Shown: positions 23,965 through 33,559 of the stretch, in pieces
Layout of the letters: every line of letters begins with the position of its first letter
How positions within the stretch are numbered: position 1 is the first letter of the stretch
DNA from: Fusibacter ferrireducens
GTDB lineage: Bacteria; Bacillota; Clostridia; Peptostreptococcales; Acidaminobacteraceae
DNA length: 64,000 nt
Assembly (NCBI RefSeq): GCF_015352425.1
Contig: NZ_JADKNH010000007.1
Span: 124,001-188,000 of the forward strand
Reading direction: 5' to 3'
Program-made: the position numbers and the translations under genes
Notes under the pieces: model-generated
Told to the model about the DNA's origin: nothing
Databases searched by the model: none
Seen by the model: the letters and a program-made list of their open reading frames with translations, nothing else

Positions 23965-25167
23965 ATGTCAAATATTACTCATGATGCATCAGGTCAGTTG
24001 ATCGGCTACTTATATCAATTATACATGGCTTTACTATTGCTTCTGGAAGAAGTCAACCCAAACTCGAAGTTATGCATTGAAAAGTTTGACGATGTTTCAT
24101 TCGGAGAAGATGATATCCCCTCAACATTGGTTCAAACCAAGCACCAAATTAATAGAATAGGTACTTTAACCAATACTAGTACCGATCTTTGGAGAACAAT
24201 AAACAGCTGGTGTGATTACATTTCGTCCACAAGTGCTGATGTTGAGAATACAAAATTTGTTATAGTTACAACGGCTAAATCTACTCTTGATTCAATCCCA
24301 TATTATCTAACAGATAATCCATCAAGAAATACGCAACAAGCTTTAGCTGATTTAATTACAATTGCAACAACAAATACATCTAAAACAAATCTAAGTTATT
24401 ACAAAAGATTTTCTGATCTTGATGATAAAACCAAAGAAAAATTTGTGTCAAATATGCATATACACGACTCATCAGTAAATATTACTGGTATCGAAAAGAA
24501 AATACTGAAATATGTAAAATATGCCACACTTCCCCAATACCAATCCAAGGTATACGATAAACTGATTGGGTGGTGGATAAATCTGATGATTAAAGGTCTT
24601 TGTTCAGATACGCCTGTATTTATTCACCAAAGCATGCTCCAGCAACAAATTTTTGATATTGGAAGCGAATATAAGGCAGATTCTCTTCCAATTGACATTG
24701 ATATCTATTACGAGCCTACTGCAGAAGATTTAAGTGCATTACCTGAGCAGGACAGAATATTCATTGAACAGTTAAAACTAATTTCAGTTTCAAATGATCG
24801 TCTTAAATTATGTATTAGAGATTATTATAATGCTTATATGCAAAGAAGTCGCTGGGTAAGAGAGAGCCTACTTTACCTCGATGATTTATCAAAATATGAA
24901 AACTTATTAGTAGATGAATGGAAACGTCTATTTCTAATAATGAAAGAAGATTTAGAAGATTATGGTGATAGTATCACTGAAACAGATAAAACTAGAGCTG
25001 GTAGACAATTATTGAAAACTGTTGAAGATCTTAATAAACCTATAAGACCTCAAGTAAATCAAGCATTCATAATGCGTGGAACATACCATGCCCTATCCAA
25101 CAAACTAAAAGTAGGCTGGAATCTTGATTTCTATGAAAGATTATGTCACTTGCTAAAGGAGTCCTAA
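23965..25167 (+). CDS. ABC-3C system effector protein with Cap4-like nuclease domain
   Basis: 400 aa, ATG after AAAGGAGAAGC. The N-terminus reads ASGQLIGYLYQLYMALLLLL, CIEKFDDVSFG, TLVQTKHQ: the E...D...QxK arrangement of Cap4-type PD-(D/E)xK nucleases. The C-terminal half (LKLCIRDYYNAYMQRSRWVR, then NQAFIMRGTYHALSNKLKVG) matches the ABC-3C C-terminal domain that links effector to the ATPase. First gene of a three-gene operon with 0-1 nt spacing. Predicted to cleave DNA when the sensor ATPase detects invasion (family knowledge; not shown here). Confidence 0.8.
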   Translation: MSNITHDASGQLIGYLYQLYMALLLLLEEVNPNSKLCIEKFDDVSFGEDDIPSTLVQTKHQINRIGTLTNTSTDLWRTINSWCDYISSTSADVENTKFVIVTTAKSTLDSIPYYLTDNPSRNTQQALADLITIATTNTSKTNLSYYKRFSDLDDKTKEKFVSNMHIHDSSVNITGIEKKILKYVKYATLPQYQSKVYDKLIGWWINLMIKGLCSDTPVFIHQSMLQQQIFDIGSEYKADSLPIDIDIYYEPTAEDLSALPEQDRIFIEQLKLISVSNDRLKLCIRDYYNAYMQRSRWVRESLLYLDDLSKYENLLVDEWKRLFLIMKEDLEDYGDSITETDKTRAGRQLLKTVEDLNKPIRPQVNQAFIMRGTYHALSNKLKVGWNLDFYERLCHLLKES

Positions 25168-25656
25168 ATGATTGATTGGAATGAACGCTCGCCAGAAGTT
25201 GCAAACCTATTAAACCCATCTTTTTGTTCAGTGATTCTCTATTCTGTGATTATTGAGTATGAGAAAGTATCAGAAATGAGTTTTCCTTTTCCATTGGCAT
25301 ATCTTGTTTTACCGATAATTCTTCATAAAAGTACTCGAGACGTAATAAACTCTCGAACTAAAATGTCTGTTTGGATAGAAAGCAACCCTCATTTACTTAT
25401 AGGGTTTTCTCATAGAACAAAAAGCCTTGTTTCTTATACAAATGAAGCAATAGAGTTCCTGCTTAGATTAAATGTTATTACAATTAATTCTGACGGGATG
25501 AGTATTATTAAAAGTCTAGGTACAAGTATAAAAAGATACTCTAAAGATGATGACGAAATTGATTCAATAATAAGCAAATCATCACATCTTGCAAAATGGT
25601 TTTACCGAATGAATTCAGTTGAGAATATTTATATAGCTTGGGGGGTGAGACCTTAG
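25168..25656 (+). CDS. ABC-3C system middle component
   Basis: 162 aa, starting directly after the effector stop behind AAAGGAG. Contains NLLNPSFCSVILYSVIIEYE, PFPLAYLVLPIILHKSTRDV and LIGFSHRTKSLVSYTNEAIE, the pattern of the small middle component of three-component ABC systems, ending in a helical tail WFYRMNSVENIYIAWGVRP. It bridges effector and ATPase in the proposed complex. Its TAG stop overlaps the GTG start of the ATPase by one base. Confidence 0.8.
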   Translation: MIDWNERSPEVANLLNPSFCSVILYSVIIEYEKVSEMSFPFPLAYLVLPIILHKSTRDVINSRTKMSVWIESNPHLLIGFSHRTKSLVSYTNEAIEFLLRLNVITINSDGMSIIKSLGTSIKRYSKDDDEIDSIISKSSHLAKWFYRMNSVENIYIAWGVRP

Positions 25657-27560
25657 TGCAGATTAAATCGTTAGTCCTTTATGGTAAGAACAATGAAGTT
25701 CGTCAATTAGATTTTAAATTAGGTCAAGTTAATATCATTACTGGAATGTCTAAGACGGGCAAATCTGTTATAGGAGATATTATTGAATACTGCTTTGGTA
25801 GAAACTCATGTAATATCGCTGAAGGTGTTGTTCGTGATACTGTTGCATGGTATGGATTACATCTGTGTCATGGTGACAAATATTTATTTATCGCTCGTGA
25901 GAATCCCAGCAGGGGCCATTCAAGCACAAACACCTGTTTATATAGTTTAAACATGAGTTCTGTTCCAACCGATCTTAAGTTGCTCTCGCCTATTGATAAT
26001 GAATCTCTTGTAAACGTTCTCACTAGAGAACTTGGGATTTCAGAAAATCAGTTTATCCCAGCAAGTAATCAAACTAGAAATCCATTATCTGCAAATATTA
26101 AACATACCATGTATTATTTGTTACAAAATCAAGATGAAATTGCATCTCAAAAATTTATATTCCATCGTCAATCTGAACCGTTTCAGCCACAGGCAATCAA
26201 GGATACTATCCTCTACTTTTTGGGAATCATAAATGAAAATGCTATGACCCTAGAATCCGAACGAACTCGATTGAAAAGAGAGACTACATTACTACAAAAA
26301 AGTATTCGAGAAAACGAACTTCTTAGAGGTAATGGACTTAATAGAGCTACTCAATTAATTGAAGAGGCAAGAAATGTAGGTTTATTATCCTCTACAACGA
26401 TCATTGATTACACTGATTTTGATTCTTTACGATCTGTATTGCTGGATATTCAAAACTGGGAACCAACTGATGTTGAAATTGCTGGACTAGACAGATTATC
26501 CGCATTACAAACTGAGTTAGAAAAAGTACAAGCTGATATTGATCGTATCAGTATTGAAATTCGGAACTCTGAGGAATACCTTGGACAAGTAAAAGGGTAT
26601 AATACTGAAATTCTCCATCAAAAAAACAGATTAGCCTCAATAGGATTATTTGACGCTCTTGACTTTAATGAAAATCATTGTCCATTTTGTTCTAGGCCAA
26701 CTGATGCTTCTATAAATATTACACATGATATTAAGAATTCAATTGAACAACTTTCAGAAAGCCTTTCATCAGTAACAACTGAAAGACCTAATATTAGAAA
26801 ACATATTGATGGTTTAATTGATGCGAGAGAAAATTTTAAAGAAGCTAGAAATAGATTGATGTCCGAAATTGAAGCATTTTATAATGCCAATAATGACGCT
26901 CTTAGTATGAAGGACTTAAATTCTCGTCGTAGTAAAGTTTTGGGAAGAATTAGCCTATGGTTAGAAAGTGTAGTCATAGAAACCATAGGACAATCGGATT
27001 TAGATAGATTGGCCGAACTTGAATATCAGATTAATGAGATCGACAAAGCTCTGAGTCAAGAAGATGTTTTAGAAAGAAAAGAGTCCTGCAATAGCATTAT
27101 TTCAGCTTGGATTAATGTATGGGCAAAAGAGCTTAACTTAGAGCACTCTGAATTCCCATATAGATTTGATATGAATAAGCTCACAATTATTGTCGACAGA
27201 GATAGACCAGTTCCGCTAGAGCAGTTAGGTAGCGGTGCAAACTGGCTGGGAAGTCATCTGATTACACTATTTGCGTTCCATAAATATTTTATTTCATACA
27301 AACGTCCTGTTCCAGGATTTCTATTTCTAGATCAACCTTCTCAAGTCTATTTTCCGCCAGAAACTAGACATGAAAATGTCGATAGTAGTGAAATCCGTGA
27401 GATTTATAGATTTATCTTTGATAAAGTCAATGATCTAAATGGTGGACTTCAAGTAATAATAGTTGATCATGCTGACATTGATGAAGAATATTTTCAAGAT
27501 GCAGTCTTAGAAAAGTGGTGGGATGGTACAAAACTAATCCCACAAAGCTGGATACAATAA
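25656..27560 (+). CDS. ABC-3C system ATPase (DUF3732, Rad50/SMC-like)
   Basis: 634 aa from GTG 25656, six bases after GGGGTGAG. Seen: Walker A ITGMSKTGKSVIGDIIEYC, the long central coiled coil (residues about 210-480), a zinc-hook-like HCPFCSRP near residue 340, signature-like QLGSGANWLGSH, Walker B FLFLDQPSQVYFP and a D-loop/H-region VIIVDHADI. DUF3732 ATPases are the sensor component of ABC-3C defence systems and resemble Rad50. All catalytic elements look intact. No terminator immediately follows; the next clear one is at 27877. Confidence 0.85.
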   Translation: MQIKSLVLYGKNNEVRQLDFKLGQVNIITGMSKTGKSVIGDIIEYCFGRNSCNIAEGVVRDTVAWYGLHLCHGDKYLFIARENPSRGHSSTNTCLYSLNMSSVPTDLKLLSPIDNESLVNVLTRELGISENQFIPASNQTRNPLSANIKHTMYYLLQNQDEIASQKFIFHRQSEPFQPQAIKDTILYFLGIINENAMTLESERTRLKRETTLLQKSIRENELLRGNGLNRATQLIEEARNVGLLSSTTIIDYTDFDSLRSVLLDIQNWEPTDVEIAGLDRLSALQTELEKVQADIDRISIEIRNSEEYLGQVKGYNTEILHQKNRLASIGLFDALDFNENHCPFCSRPTDASINITHDIKNSIEQLSESLSSVTTERPNIRKHIDGLIDARENFKEARNRLMSEIEAFYNANNDALSMKDLNSRRSKVLGRISLWLESVVIETIGQSDLDRLAELEYQINEIDKALSQEDVLERKESCNSIISAWINVWAKELNLEHSEFPYRFDMNKLTIIVDRDRPVPLEQLGSGANWLGSHLITLFAFHKYFISYKRPVPGFLFLDQPSQVYFPPETRHENVDSSEIREIYRFIFDKVNDLNGGLQVIIVDHADIDEEYFQDAVLEKWWDGTKLIPQSWIQ

Positions 27561-27876
27561 AATTACAACATTTTAATCGTTCGAGGTTTTTTATTGTATT
27601 ATCAATATAACCAAGAGCTTTAAGTTTATCAATTTTGTACTTTACAACCGATAGTGAACTGATATTGCACATCTGCTGGTGCTCCCGGTATGTTGGTGAA
27701 TATCCGTGCTGTCGGTTGTATTTTTTCTTTATAAAATTTTATATCCCTGTCTGCAAGTCTCATCGCCTCACCGGTGCTGGGTGGGTTTACCTTGGAAAGG
27801 AACCTTCTAAAGTTGAAGTGATAAATGATATCGATGGTGAACTGATCATAACAAATTATGATGCTGCAAACCTATA
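27561..27876. other. Gene-poor stretch with decayed fragments
   Basis: On the minus strand about 34 codons read CNISSLSVVKYKIDKLKALG then YIDNTIKNLER, like the end of a winged-helix domain. On the plus strand about 33 codons (GWVYLGKEPSKVEVINDIDG, ITNYDAANL) end at 27877 in coding-like fashion. Neither has a start site. Probably remnants of genes lost from the island. Confidence 0.3.
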
Positions 27877-27908
27877 GCCCATCCAATGATGGGCTTTTGA
27901 TTGTTTTT
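27877..27908 (+). terminator. Intrinsic terminator
   Basis: GCCCATC-CAAT-GATGGGC followed by TTTTGATTGTTTTT: a seven-pair stem and T-tract, ending transcription from the ABC-3C side before the ImmA-type gene. Confidence 0.75.
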
Positions 27909-27930
27909 GGGCACAATTTTAAGTTTGCTG

Positions 27931-27978
27931 TTTACAATCATTTGGAAAAAGAGTATCATTTTTGTAGAACGTGTGTTC
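27931..27978 (+). promoter_or_regulatory. Promoter with SOS-box-like operator before the ImmA-type gene
   Basis: -35 TTTACA (27931-27936), 17 bp, -10 TATCAT (27954-27959). Just downstream, AGAAC-GTGT-GTTCT (core 27967-27978) is a perfect 14-bp palindrome fitting GAAC-RNRY-GTTC, so it would lie across the start point. It resembles the box before ABC-3C. Confidence 0.6.
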
Positions 27979-28011
27979 TGTTTCTTTTTTTATTTAGGAG
28001 GTTCCACATCA

Positions 28012-28509
28012 ATGACCAAACTACTAGACATAATAACCACCCTAGGCATCCACATCGAATACCGCCCCGATCCTCCCTCTAAAATCAGAGGGTTTTATTA
28101 TAAGGACTTAGGCGATGAGATCATCGTCATGAATGAAGACATCAAAGACGAAACAGAGTTCCGTCACGTCCTAGCGCATGAACTAGGTCACTACTTCACC
28201 ACTATCACGACTAAATCGCTCTCGCCTTATTCGTCATATCTGGATATACTTAATACCCACAGAAACGAATCTCGTGCGATTAGATGGGCATGTGATTACC
28301 TTATCCCTACATATGATCTATTAGGTTATCTAAAGTCACAAAAGGGTGTCTCTATAGCAGATATTGCCCTGGCATTTAAAGTCACAGAGGAAATGATCAC
28401 CATGAAGTTCACCATCATGAGTCTTGAAAGGCTTTACTGGAAAGTTGATGATAAAAGAAGTTTGGTACTCACTTCCCTACCCTCTATTTATATGTATACA
28501 CCATTATAG
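28012..28509 (+). CDS. ImmA/IrrE-type metallopeptidase
   Basis: 165 aa from ATG 28012, behind TTAGGAGG. The zinc motif is HVLAHELGHYF (HExxH), with preceding strands GFYYKDLGDEIIVMNEDI and a third-ligand region around NESRAIRWACDYLIP. ImmA-type proteases cleave phage/ICE repressors to trigger excision after DNA damage. Here an HTH repressor is present at 20371, 7.6 kb away in the same element. An SOS-box-like operator precedes the gene. Confidence 0.85.
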   Translation: MTKLLDIITTLGIHIEYRPDPPSKIRGFYYKDLGDEIIVMNEDIKDETEFRHVLAHELGHYFTTITTKSLSPYSSYLDILNTHRNESRAIRWACDYLIPTYDLLGYLKSQKGVSIADIALAFKVTEEMITMKFTIMSLERLYWKVDDKRSLVLTSLPSIYMYTPL

Positions 28510-28534
28510 TATTTTTACGAAAGGAGTTGATCAT

Positions 28535-29681
28535 ATGGCAAAGAAGACGAATTATGAGAAAAATGGTTTTGAATACTTTCGTACCAGTGCCACAGTTGGA
28601 TTTGATGCAGATGGAAAGCGTATTCGAAAAGAATTTTTAGGCAAGTCCAAAAAAGAATCGGAGTTAAAACGGGATCAGTACCTTGAAAACGTTAAAAAGG
28701 GGCTTGGACTGGATTTTGATAAAATCGGCTTTGGCGATTACTTCATCGAGTGGCTTGAAGTCATCCACAAACCAACCATAACTCAAAACACTTATAACCG
28801 GATATGAAGGCATTTATCGAAACTGGATTAAAGGCAGTGCCATTATAAAAACAAAGATTATTAATCTCAAAACGATTGAGCTTCAAAAGTTTATCAACAG
28901 CATACCCAGTGCTTACACAGCCGATCGAGTTTATCTTTTACTCTCGACCTTCTTCAGATATTGCATCAAAGAAAGGTTAATCGTTTTCAATCCTCTGGAT
29001 AATGTCAATCGGCCTAAATACGTCTCTAAGGCGTCTCAAAAGTATATCTCAAGAGAAGATAGAACAAAGCTTTTAGAAGCTTACAAAGACGATGCCAAAC
29101 TATTCATCTATATCTTTGACCTCATGACTGGACTTAGGATTGGAGAGTTGTGTGCATTGACACATGCTGATGTGGACTTAAAAAATAATCTGATCCATGT
29201 TACCAAATCCCTCAATCGCGTGACTATGTATGCGGATGACGGTACTAAATCAAGCCAAATTGTTATCAGCAACCCTAAAACTAAAAAAGGCATTAGAGAA
29301 ATCCCCATTCCCACGAATCTAATCGCACCCATTAAAGAGCATGTATTGAGAGAAAAGAAAAAACATTTTAAGTTAGGGATCAAGTTTGAACCCTCTAATT
29401 TTTTCTTTACCTCTAATACTTGCACAGCTATAAGAGGTGATCATCTTAATGATTACTGGAAGAGAAAACAAGCAGAACTCAATTTCGAGTTTGTCGTTGT
29501 CTTTCATGGTTTAAGGCATACCTTCTGTACGCTTCTAGCAGAAAAAGGTGTGCCTCTAAAAACAGCTGCAGTCTTAATGGGCCATGAAAAGATCGAAACC
29601 ACCGCTCAAATATATACGCACGTTGACAAGCAATCTCAGGTTGAAGCCATCGACCTTCTAAGTGAAATTATCAGCTTCTAA
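28535..29681 (+). pseudogene. int: Tyrosine-type integrase, frameshifted
   Basis: ATG 28535 behind AAAGGAG. The N-terminal arm-binding/SAM-like part (MAKKTNYEKNGFEYFRTSAT to TITQNTYNR) stops at 28807. The next frame, open from 28803, continues YEGIYRNWIKGSAIIK to the end. The catalytic domain is complete: Arg in TGLRIGELCAL, HGLRHTF, GHEKIETT and Tyr in AQIYTHVD. One extra base near 28802 separates the halves; it is not in a homopolymer. It would have excised the island at the tmRNA 3' end, which starts 79 nt downstream. Mutation or sequencing error. Confidence 0.85.
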
Positions 29682-29723
29682 AAACTTGTGCGGGAATTAT
29701 GCGGGAATTAAAACAAAAAAACA

Positions 29724-29760
29724 AACGAACCCTTGCATTTGCAAAGGTTCGTTCTTTATT
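29724..29760. terminator. Bidirectional terminator between integrase and tmRNA
   Basis: AACGAACC...GGTTCGTT with inner TTGC/GCAA pairing (29724-29753). T-rich sequence follows on the plus strand (CTTTATT) and a longer T-tract on the minus strand, so it serves both convergent transcripts. Upstream are two direct copies of GCGGGAATTA. Confidence 0.7.
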
Positions 29761-30123
29761 GGTGGAGCCGAGGGGAATCGAACCCCTGTCCAAAAACAAA
29801 TTCCTATCACTTTCTCCGAGCGCAGTCGCTTCATAAAATTCGCTCACAAGCACGTTTAACGACACACACGCTAGCAAGCTATTTCTATTATACTACCATA
29901 TCAAATTAGAAAAGCATCTGATACAGAGACCTCAGCAGGGTTTAGGTCAGCATCCTAGGCGGCTGAGATAAGGCCTAGGGGTGACGCTGCGATTAGGCAG
30001 CTAGTGCAAAATTTTCGTTTGCAATTATATTTAAGTAGTCCAGTTCATTAACGTGTACCCCAGACCAAGAAACACGGCTCGCTTACAATAGTGCATCATC
30101 CCTGTCGAAACCTAGACGGCCCC
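29760..30123 (-). ncRNA. ssrA: tmRNA (SsrA)
   Basis: 364 nt. The 5' end GGGGCCGTCTAGGTTTCGAC and the 3' end GGTTCGATTCCCCTCGGCTC plus ACCA pair as a tRNA-like acceptor (7 bp). The T-arm is GGACAGGGGTTCGATTCCCC. The tag frame encodes (A)ANENFALAA then TAA. CCA is encoded (29762-29760). The 3' end is the presumed integration site of the defence island. smpB lies 14 nt upstream on the same strand. Confidence 0.95.
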
Positions 30124-30137
30124 ATGAATGAGTTTGC

Positions 30138-30599
30138 CTATCTGTTATACTCTTTCAAGGCTTTTTGAATCTTGCGTTCAGCATCTTTCTTTGCAATTGT
30201 ATCACGCTTGTCATAATTCTTTTTCCCTTTAGCAACCGCAATTTCAAGCTTGACCAGACCTCTTGGATTAATATAGAGTCTAAGTGGCACAAGCGTATAG
30301 CCATCACGTGTTTTAAGATCTTCCATTTTGATGATCTCGCGCTTGTGTAACAAAAGCCGTCTTGTTCTGAGAGGGTCTCTGTTGAACTGATTGCCGTGGT
30401 CATAAGGTGTAATATTCATACCGACGATGAACATTTCACCATTTTTAATCTCAGCATAAGCCTCTTTAATACTTGCTTTACCGCCTCTGATGGATTTCAC
30501 TTCTGTTCCAAAAAGCTCAATACCAGCTTCATAGGTATCTTCTATGAAGTAGTCATGTCTGGCTTTTTTGTTATTGGATATAAGTTTAAATTCAGCCAT
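30138..30599 (-). CDS. smpB: SsrA-binding protein SmpB
   Basis: 153 aa, ATG after AAAGGAGGTAGCC. SmpB binds tmRNA and delivers it to stalled ribosomes. Family signatures: NKKARHDYFIEDTYEAGIEL, GTEVKSIRGGKASIKEAYAE, NITPYDHGNQFNRDPLRTRR, RDGYTLVPLRLYINPRGLVK, and the basic C-terminal tail KGKKNYDKRDTIAKKDAERK. Normal length. In most Firmicutes it follows rnr directly; here rnr is 27 kb away. Confidence 0.97.
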   Translation of the reverse strand: MAEFKLISNNKKARHDYFIEDTYEAGIELFGTEVKSIRGGKASIKEAYAEIKNGEMFIVGMNITPYDHGNQFNRDPLRTRRLLLHKREIIKMEDLKTRDGYTLVPLRLYINPRGLVKLEIAVAKGKKNYDKRDTIAKKDAERKIQKALKEYNR

Positions 30600-30767
30600 A
30601 GGCTACCTCCTTTCAAATACATACGTCGCATTTACAGTGCGTTCATGTTGCATATACTATATTGCCTTTACAGTGCATTTAATCTACCGAACCTTGTCAT
30701 TCTAGCATAAACCATTCACTTTTTCAATTCTTGCGGCCATTTAGTAATCATAATTTAATAAACAATT

Positions 30768-31418
30768 TTAGTACCCATAGCTACCCTTAAGCAAAATGAC
30801 TTCTATTCGGTCAGGATCAAACTGTCCTTCAACTATCGTCATGTAATTACAAATACGTTCTTTTGAACGACAGTCCACACATTTTCCAGTGATGGCACAC
30901 GGCGTCTTTTTCCCCAATCTCACGGCATCCATCGGTGCCGCTTTTTGTCTCACTCTCAATACGGCTTCTTCATCAGTGCGACACAGTTTATTCGTACCAC
31001 AGATTAAAAACACCTTATCCGGTCCATAAATAATCGGCGCCACACGACTGCCGTTGCCATCGAGATTATAAATTTTACCTGACATACTCAGTGCATTGAT
31101 CCCTGAAAAGAACACTTCTGCTGAAAAGTTTTCCCTATAAAGCTTGCGTTTCTCTATCTTCGTTAAACGCTCATCATATTTGTTTAAATACCGTCCACTG
31201 TGCACTTTCAATAAATCGTATAGTTCAATTTCCTCAAACGTGATCGAATCTCCAACACCGACAACTTTACCTTTAACGGCCTTACTTATATATTCTAATA
31301 ACGCCTCTGCATCTTCAAAATAACGACATGCTATATGACGCCTTTTAAGTGCAAGGATAACCTCGTCCACTTCCTTTTGAACATCCGAAAATTGAACTGT
31401 CTTGTTCTCTAAACTCAT
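30768..31418 (-). CDS. LUD-domain (lactate-utilisation-type) protein
   Basis: 216 aa, ATG after AGAAGGG. A single LUD (DUF162) domain: LKRRHIACRYFEDAEALLEY, KVVGVGDSITFEEIELYDLL and IIYGPDKVFLICGTNKLCRT. It ends with a Cys cluster CAITGKCVDCRSKERICNYM. It resembles the stand-alone LUD proteins of clostridia rather than LutC of a lutABC operon; no LutA or LutB neighbour is seen. Precise role unknown, probably redox-linked. Confidence 0.8.
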   Translation of the reverse strand: MSLENKTVQFSDVQKEVDEVILALKRRHIACRYFEDAEALLEYISKAVKGKVVGVGDSITFEEIELYDLLKVHSGRYLNKYDERLTKIEKRKLYRENFSAEVFFSGINALSMSGKIYNLDGNGSRVAPIIYGPDKVFLICGTNKLCRTDEEAVLRVRQKAAPMDAVRLGKKTPCAITGKCVDCRSKERICNYMTIVEGQFDPDRIEVILLKGSYGY

Positions 31419-31545
31419 TCTTTTGAATCCCTTCTACTTCTAAGTTGTAATTGATATGATGAAAATCTATCTAAAGCCTCTTGATTGTAGTTCTTTGATC
31501 TATAAATACCATCCATTCTATATCGAACATTAATGCAAAATCACT

Positions 31546-32487
31546 CTAATCTCCACGATGCAACAAGATCACAGATAAGATTACCAGTAAAGCCCCTCCA
31601 ATTTGCATCCCATTGAGATGTTCTTTTAAAACCAGAAAAGCTATAATCAGCGTTATAGGCAGTTCAAGAGTTGCCACAATACTCGTCCTCTCTGAACCAA
31701 TAAGCTCAATGGATTTATAAAGAAACATAACGGGTAAAACACCTGCAAATATCGCGATGATAGATATGTACTTGAGGACATGCAAACTCAGAATTGGAAC
31801 AGCGCCATGTATGCCCATCACACAAATCCATGAAGCAAATAAGCCAAATAGAGAAGTATAAAAAAGCACGGCATAATGATCTATCTTAACCATTTTAAAA
31901 TCCGCGTAGAGGTTATAAAACGTATACGTCAATGCGCTCGCTAATCCAAATACAACACCCATTACCGAGAATTCTGAACCCTTCACTGCAAAGATATCCA
32001 AAACAAGAACAATGCCAATCATCGCAAAGACAAGTGCAACATAATTTGCCTTTCCAAGTTTTTTCTTGCCTGTAATAGCGAAAAAAACAGTTACAAAAAC
32101 TGGATTCGTAAACAGAAGCATTGAAGCAATTCCAGCATTTAAGTGATTTAATGCCAAGTAAAACAACAAACTGGTTCCAAAGGCGCCAAAGATGCCCTGA
32201 ATAGCCATTTGCTTAAGTTGTACCCTCGTAATTTTAAACTTATCTTTATCGACCAGCAAAATAGCAACTAATATAATTATTGTTCCCATCAAATATTGAT
32301 AAAAACTGAGTAACAGAGGTTCAACACCTTCCACAAGAATCATTTTGCCTAGAATCGAATTAAAAGCATAAATGCTTGAGGCCATTATCGCATAAAGAAA
32401 TCCTTTTTTCTTCAAGAAACTTTTTCCTAATCCACTTGCCTCTGCAGCCTCCTTATAGGCCACTTCAAGATTTTCATCTCTTGCCAT
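31546..32487 (-). CDS. DMT-superfamily transporter (EamA)
   Basis: About 313 aa from ATG 32487, eight bases after AAGGGG (upstream in-frame ATGs have worse spacing). Ten predicted helices in two EamA repeats (SSIYAFNSILGKMILVEGVE; GLASALTYTFYNLYADFKMV), with the typical end ITLIIAFLVLKEHLNGMQIG. Likely a metabolite exporter of the inner membrane; substrate not predictable. Single gene, divergent from the next. Confidence 0.85.
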   Translation of the reverse strand: MARDENLEVAYKEAAEASGLGKSFLKKKGFLYAIMASSIYAFNSILGKMILVEGVEPLLLSFYQYLMGTIIILVAILLVDKDKFKITRVQLKQMAIQGIFGAFGTSLLFYLALNHLNAGIASMLLFTNPVFVTVFFAITGKKKLGKANYVALVFAMIGIVLVLDIFAVKGSEFSVMGVVFGLASALTYTFYNLYADFKMVKIDHYAVLFYTSLFGLFASWICVMGIHGAVPILSLHVLKYISIIAIFAGVLPVMFLYKSIELIGSERTSIVATLELPITLIIAFLVLKEHLNGMQIGGALLVILSVILLHRGD

Positions 32488-32753
32488 CTCAACATCCCCT
32501 TTGTCCATCCTCAACTGATTATACTACAGATCAAGACCATCGTCACTCTTAAAAAGATACTGTACAAGCTTTTTTAGATATAAGTTGATCAAATTAATAA
32601 ACTTTAGTATAATATGTTTATATATTTTGTAATCGTATTTCATTTTAAAACTTATTTAATATTTGATCATACTTATTCTTTAAACATATTTTTCTTAGAT
32701 AATTCATTTTACAAGCTGTTCACAGCTTGACCAAAAAAAATAGAGGTGATCCA

Positions 32754-33506
32754 ATGAACATTAACGACCATTATGCCAATATAGAAAACATAAAAAAAGG
32801 ATATCGTTACGTAGTAGAGCAAGACGGCTACGAGTGCATAACCTGCGGTGCACTTTTCGAATCAGGTGAAATCTTCCCAATTGAAAATCGTTTTTTCACA
32901 GCCGAGAAAGCAATCCAATACCATATTTTACATGAGCATGGTCAAAGGCTCAAAGCGCTTTTGACACTAGATAAAAAACTCACTTCCATCACGGACAATC
33001 AAAAGGAAATTTTAATGCTCATGGCTTCGGGCATTCCTGACAAGGAAATTGCAAAATCATTAAACCTTTCCCCCTCCACCATACGGCATATTCGCTTTAC
33101 CATGAGAGAAAAAGCCAAGCAGGCTAAAGTTTTTCTTGCCATTTACGAGCTGGCATTTGAAGCAAGCTCATCCAGTCCAGAACTCTTACCAATTCACGCA
33201 CATGCCACAATGATTGATGACCGTTACCAAGTTACCACGGAAGAAGCCAATGATATTCTTAAGCACATGTTTACTTCACTGGAACCTTTGAAACTCAAGA
33301 CCTTCTCCACAAAAGAAAAGAAAAAGCTCGTCATTTTAAAACAAATAGCAGCCACGCTTGATCCCCAAAAACACTACACTGAAAAAGAACTCAATACCAT
33401 TTTGAAAGCCATCTATCCTGACTTTGTTACTTTAAGACGCTATCTCATCGAATACGGCTTTATGGATCGCTCCAAAGATGGCGCAGAATACTGGCTTAAG
33501 TCATAA
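32754..33506 (+). CDS. Transcription regulator: LuxR-type HTH plus DUF2087
   Basis: 250 aa from ATG 32754 (AGAGGTG upstream). Order: a possible zinc site ECITCGALF; LuxR-type HTH (TDNQKEILMLMASGIPDKEI, AKSLNLSPSTIRHIRFTMRE); and a C-terminal DUF2087 domain (KHYTEKELNTILKAIYPDFV, TLRRYLIEYGFMDRSKDGAE). DUF2087 is common on clostridial regulators; its ligand is unknown. A second, stand-alone DUF2087 gene follows at 33757. Confidence 0.8.
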   Translation: MNINDHYANIENIKKGYRYVVEQDGYECITCGALFESGEIFPIENRFFTAEKAIQYHILHEHGQRLKALLTLDKKLTSITDNQKEILMLMASGIPDKEIAKSLNLSPSTIRHIRFTMREKAKQAKVFLAIYELAFEASSSSPELLPIHAHATMIDDRYQVTTEEANDILKHMFTSLEPLKLKTFSTKEKKKLVILKQIAATLDPQKHYTEKELNTILKAIYPDFVTLRRYLIEYGFMDRSKDGAEYWLKS

Positions 33507-33559
33507 CGCCTTCATTTACACCTCTGACTAAAAAAGGACCTTTAAAAATAATCGGTTTT

